Origin: an uncultured Clostridia bacterium
GTDB taxonomy: Bacteria; Bacillota; Clostridia; Oscillospirales; Ruminococcaceae
Reading direction: 5' to 3'
Assembly (NCBI GenBank): GCA_947630315.1
Contig: CANRHA010000094.1
Location: forward strand, 1-6,852
DNA length: 6,852 nucleotides
The translations under genes were made by a program, and so were the position numbers. Shown in pieces: positions 5,708 to 6,852 of this stretch; the stretch's first letter is position 1, and every line of letters begins with the position of its first letter. Under the pieces are notes generated by a model. The model was given only the letters and a program-made list of their open reading frames with translations. It was not told where the DNA came from and did not search any database.

Positions 5708-6496
5708 TCAGTCATTGTTTTTCTTTGCCGCAAAAAGCGTGCCTATTATCTTTCCGTCAAAAACGTCGTACAGGTTCTCGGGCCGCGAGCCGTTTATTAT
5801 CAGCATATCTATGCCGTGGTCGTTGGCGATCTTCGCCGCCCTTACTTTTGTGGCCATTCCGCCCGTGCCGAGCATCGAGCCGGCGCCGGACGCCGACTTT
5901 TCTATCTCGCCGGTTATCCCCTCTACCCGGGATATGAGTTTTGCGCCGGGATTTTCGCGCGGGTCGCTGTCGTAAAGCCCGTCTATATCCGACATGATTA
6001 TCAGCAGATCCGCTTTCACTATGACCGAAACTATTGCCGCGAGGCTGTCGTTTTCGCCCACTTCAAGCTCCAGCTCGTCTATGGCGACGACGTCGTTTTC
6101 GTTGACTATCGGCACAGCCCCCGAGGCGATTATCTTTTCAAGCGCGTTTACAACGTTTTCCTTGCGCTCGTCGGATAAAACGTATTTTGTCAGGAGCACC
6201 TGCGCAACGGTTATGTTGTAGTCTCTGAACAGGCGGTCGTACATGTTCATCAGCTCGCACTGTCCTACCGCCGCGCACGCCTGCTTCGAGGGAGTGTCCT
6301 TCGGGCGCTGCAAAAGCCCAAGCTTTGCCATTCCGAGGCCGATAGCCCCCGACGAGACCAGGATCACGTCTCTGCCCGAGTTTTTTATATCGGCAAGCGT
6401 CTTTACAAGGCTTTCAAGATGCCTTATATTGAAGCTTCCCGAGGCGTGGGTGAGGGTAGATGTTCCCACCTTTACGACTACTCTTTTTTTGTCCAT
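5708..6496 (-). CDS. proB: Glutamate 5-kinase, short form without PUA domain
   Basis: This cytoplasmic enzyme phosphorylates glutamate on its gamma-carboxyl with ATP, the committed step of proline synthesis, and passes the labile product to ProA. The 262 residues make up one amino-acid-kinase domain. Visible motifs are VVKVGTSTL with Lys9, VSSGAIGLG (47-55), the glutamate-binding VNENDVV around 131-137, VGENDSLAA with Asn149 and Asp150, SDIDGLYDSDP (169-179) and GTGGMATK with Lys217. E. coli ProB is about 367 residues because of a C-terminal PUA domain. Here the chain ends right after the terminal kinase strand (IIGTLF). PUA-less ProB is known in various bacteria, so this is probably natural rather than a truncation. 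The ATG lies 6 nt after the upstream stop. No good Shine-Dalgarno is seen, only GTGATG overlapping that stop, so translation is probably coupled. Family enzymes are usually inhibited by proline; no DNA-level regulation is visible. Confidence 0.97.
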   Translation of the reverse strand: MDKKRVVVKVGTSTLTHASGSFNIRHLESLVKTLADIKNSGRDVILVSSGAIGLGMAKLGLLQRPKDTPSKQACAAVGQCELMNMYDRLFRDYNITVAQVLLTKYVLSDERKENVVNALEKIIASGAVPIVNENDVVAIDELELEVGENDSLAAIVSVIVKADLLIIMSDIDGLYDSDPRENPGAKLISRVEGITGEIEKSASGAGSMLGTGGMATKVRAAKIANDHGIDMLIINGSRPENLYDVFDGKIIGTLFAAKKNND

Positions 6497-6502
6497 TTTT
6501 CA

Positions 6503-6852
6503 TCACTGCTTTACTACGTTATTTTTCGGCGCGCCGTTTATGTACGCCTCTAAGTTATCCCTTACGGCCTCTATAAGGCGTATCCGCGTTTCAAGCGGCG
6601 CCCAGGCTATATGAGGGGTGATGTAACAGTTTTTCGCCCCCAAAAGCGGGCAGTTTTTGTCCATCGGCTCTACCGTCAGAACGTCTGCGCCGAAGCCGGC
6701 TATTTTGCCCTCGTCAAGCGCTTTTCTGAGGGCTTTTTCGTCCACCGCGCCGCCGCGCGAGGTGTTTATCAGAAGCGCCGAAGGCTTCATCAGCCCGAGA
6801 GTTTTTTCATTTATAAGTTTTTCCGTCTCGGGGGTAAGCGGACAGTGCAGGG
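6503..6852 (-). CDS. D-2-hydroxyacid dehydrogenase, C-terminal part (5' end outside window)
   Basis: An NAD(P)-dependent oxidoreductase that interconverts D-2-hydroxyacids and 2-oxoacids. The last 116 residues are visible; the frame stays open to the right edge, and the ATG at 6788-6790 is internal. The fragment begins with LHCPLTPETE, followed by KPSALLINTSRGGAVDE with the substrate-binding Arg at visible residue 32. IAGFGADVLTVEP carries the catalytic-dyad Glu at 61, and YITPHIAWAP the catalytic His at 80. The HIAWA block is most like glycerate or hydroxypyruvate reductase-type members rather than classic SerA, and no ACT domain follows. The exact substrate cannot be read from this part. 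Its stop is 6 nt from the proB start, so it is the gene upstream of proB in the same operon; its promoter lies outside the window. Confidence 0.92.
   Translation of the reverse strand, partial: LHCPLTPETEKLINEKTLGLMKPSALLINTSRGGAVDEKALRKALDEGKIAGFGADVLTVEPMDKNCPLLGAKNCYITPHIAWAPLETRIRLIEAVRDNLEAYINGAPKNNVVKQ

Noticed and set aside
6503..6790. A small complete 95-residue gene starting at the ATG at 6790
   Set aside because: The frame continues upstream to the window edge with family sequence (LHCPLTPETE), so this Met is internal to a dehydrogenase.

Overview
The window looks like a chromosomal segment of a Clostridia-type Firmicute, possibly one of the uncultured gut or rumen lineages. The evidence is moderately high GC with frequent ATA isoleucine codons, Firmicute-style GAGG/AGGAGG ribosome sites, a DUF4298-type small protein, a short MetH that ends after its cobalamin domain, and a ProB without a PUA domain. 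This is an inference from gene content and style; no rRNA or other marker is present to fix the taxonomy.

Left half, + strand. The window opens inside a gene for a cobalamin-dependent homocysteine methyltransferase (metH type). Only the end of the pterin-binding domain, the helical cap and the B12-binding domain are visible. It is followed after 37 nt, behind a perfect AGGAGG, by an aldo/keto reductase fused to a two-cluster ferredoxin-like tail. A hairpin and a TATAAT-type promoter then separate this pair from a small unit of two genes: a lipoprotein with an Ig-like domain and a DUF4298 protein.

Middle. A bidirectional terminator at about 3121-3154 serves the convergent + and - transcription units.

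Right half, - strand, read right to left. The C-terminal part of a D-2-hydroxyacid dehydrogenase runs off the right edge. It is followed by proB (glutamate 5-kinase), proA (gamma-glutamyl phosphate reductase) and a 422-residue single-pass membrane protein of unknown function. The gaps are 6, 14 and 10 nt, so this is very probably one operon. ProB and ProA carry out the first two steps of proline synthesis from glutamate; proC is not in the window. The membrane protein carries 14 tandem seven-residue repeats rich in Glu, Ala and Pro. Their DNA shows a second-order 84-nt periodicity.

Most of the window is ordinary metabolism. I see no mobile element, CRISPR array, RNA gene or defence system, and nothing I can defend as a new biological system. 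The least explained item is the repeat-bearing membrane protein at the end of the proline operon.
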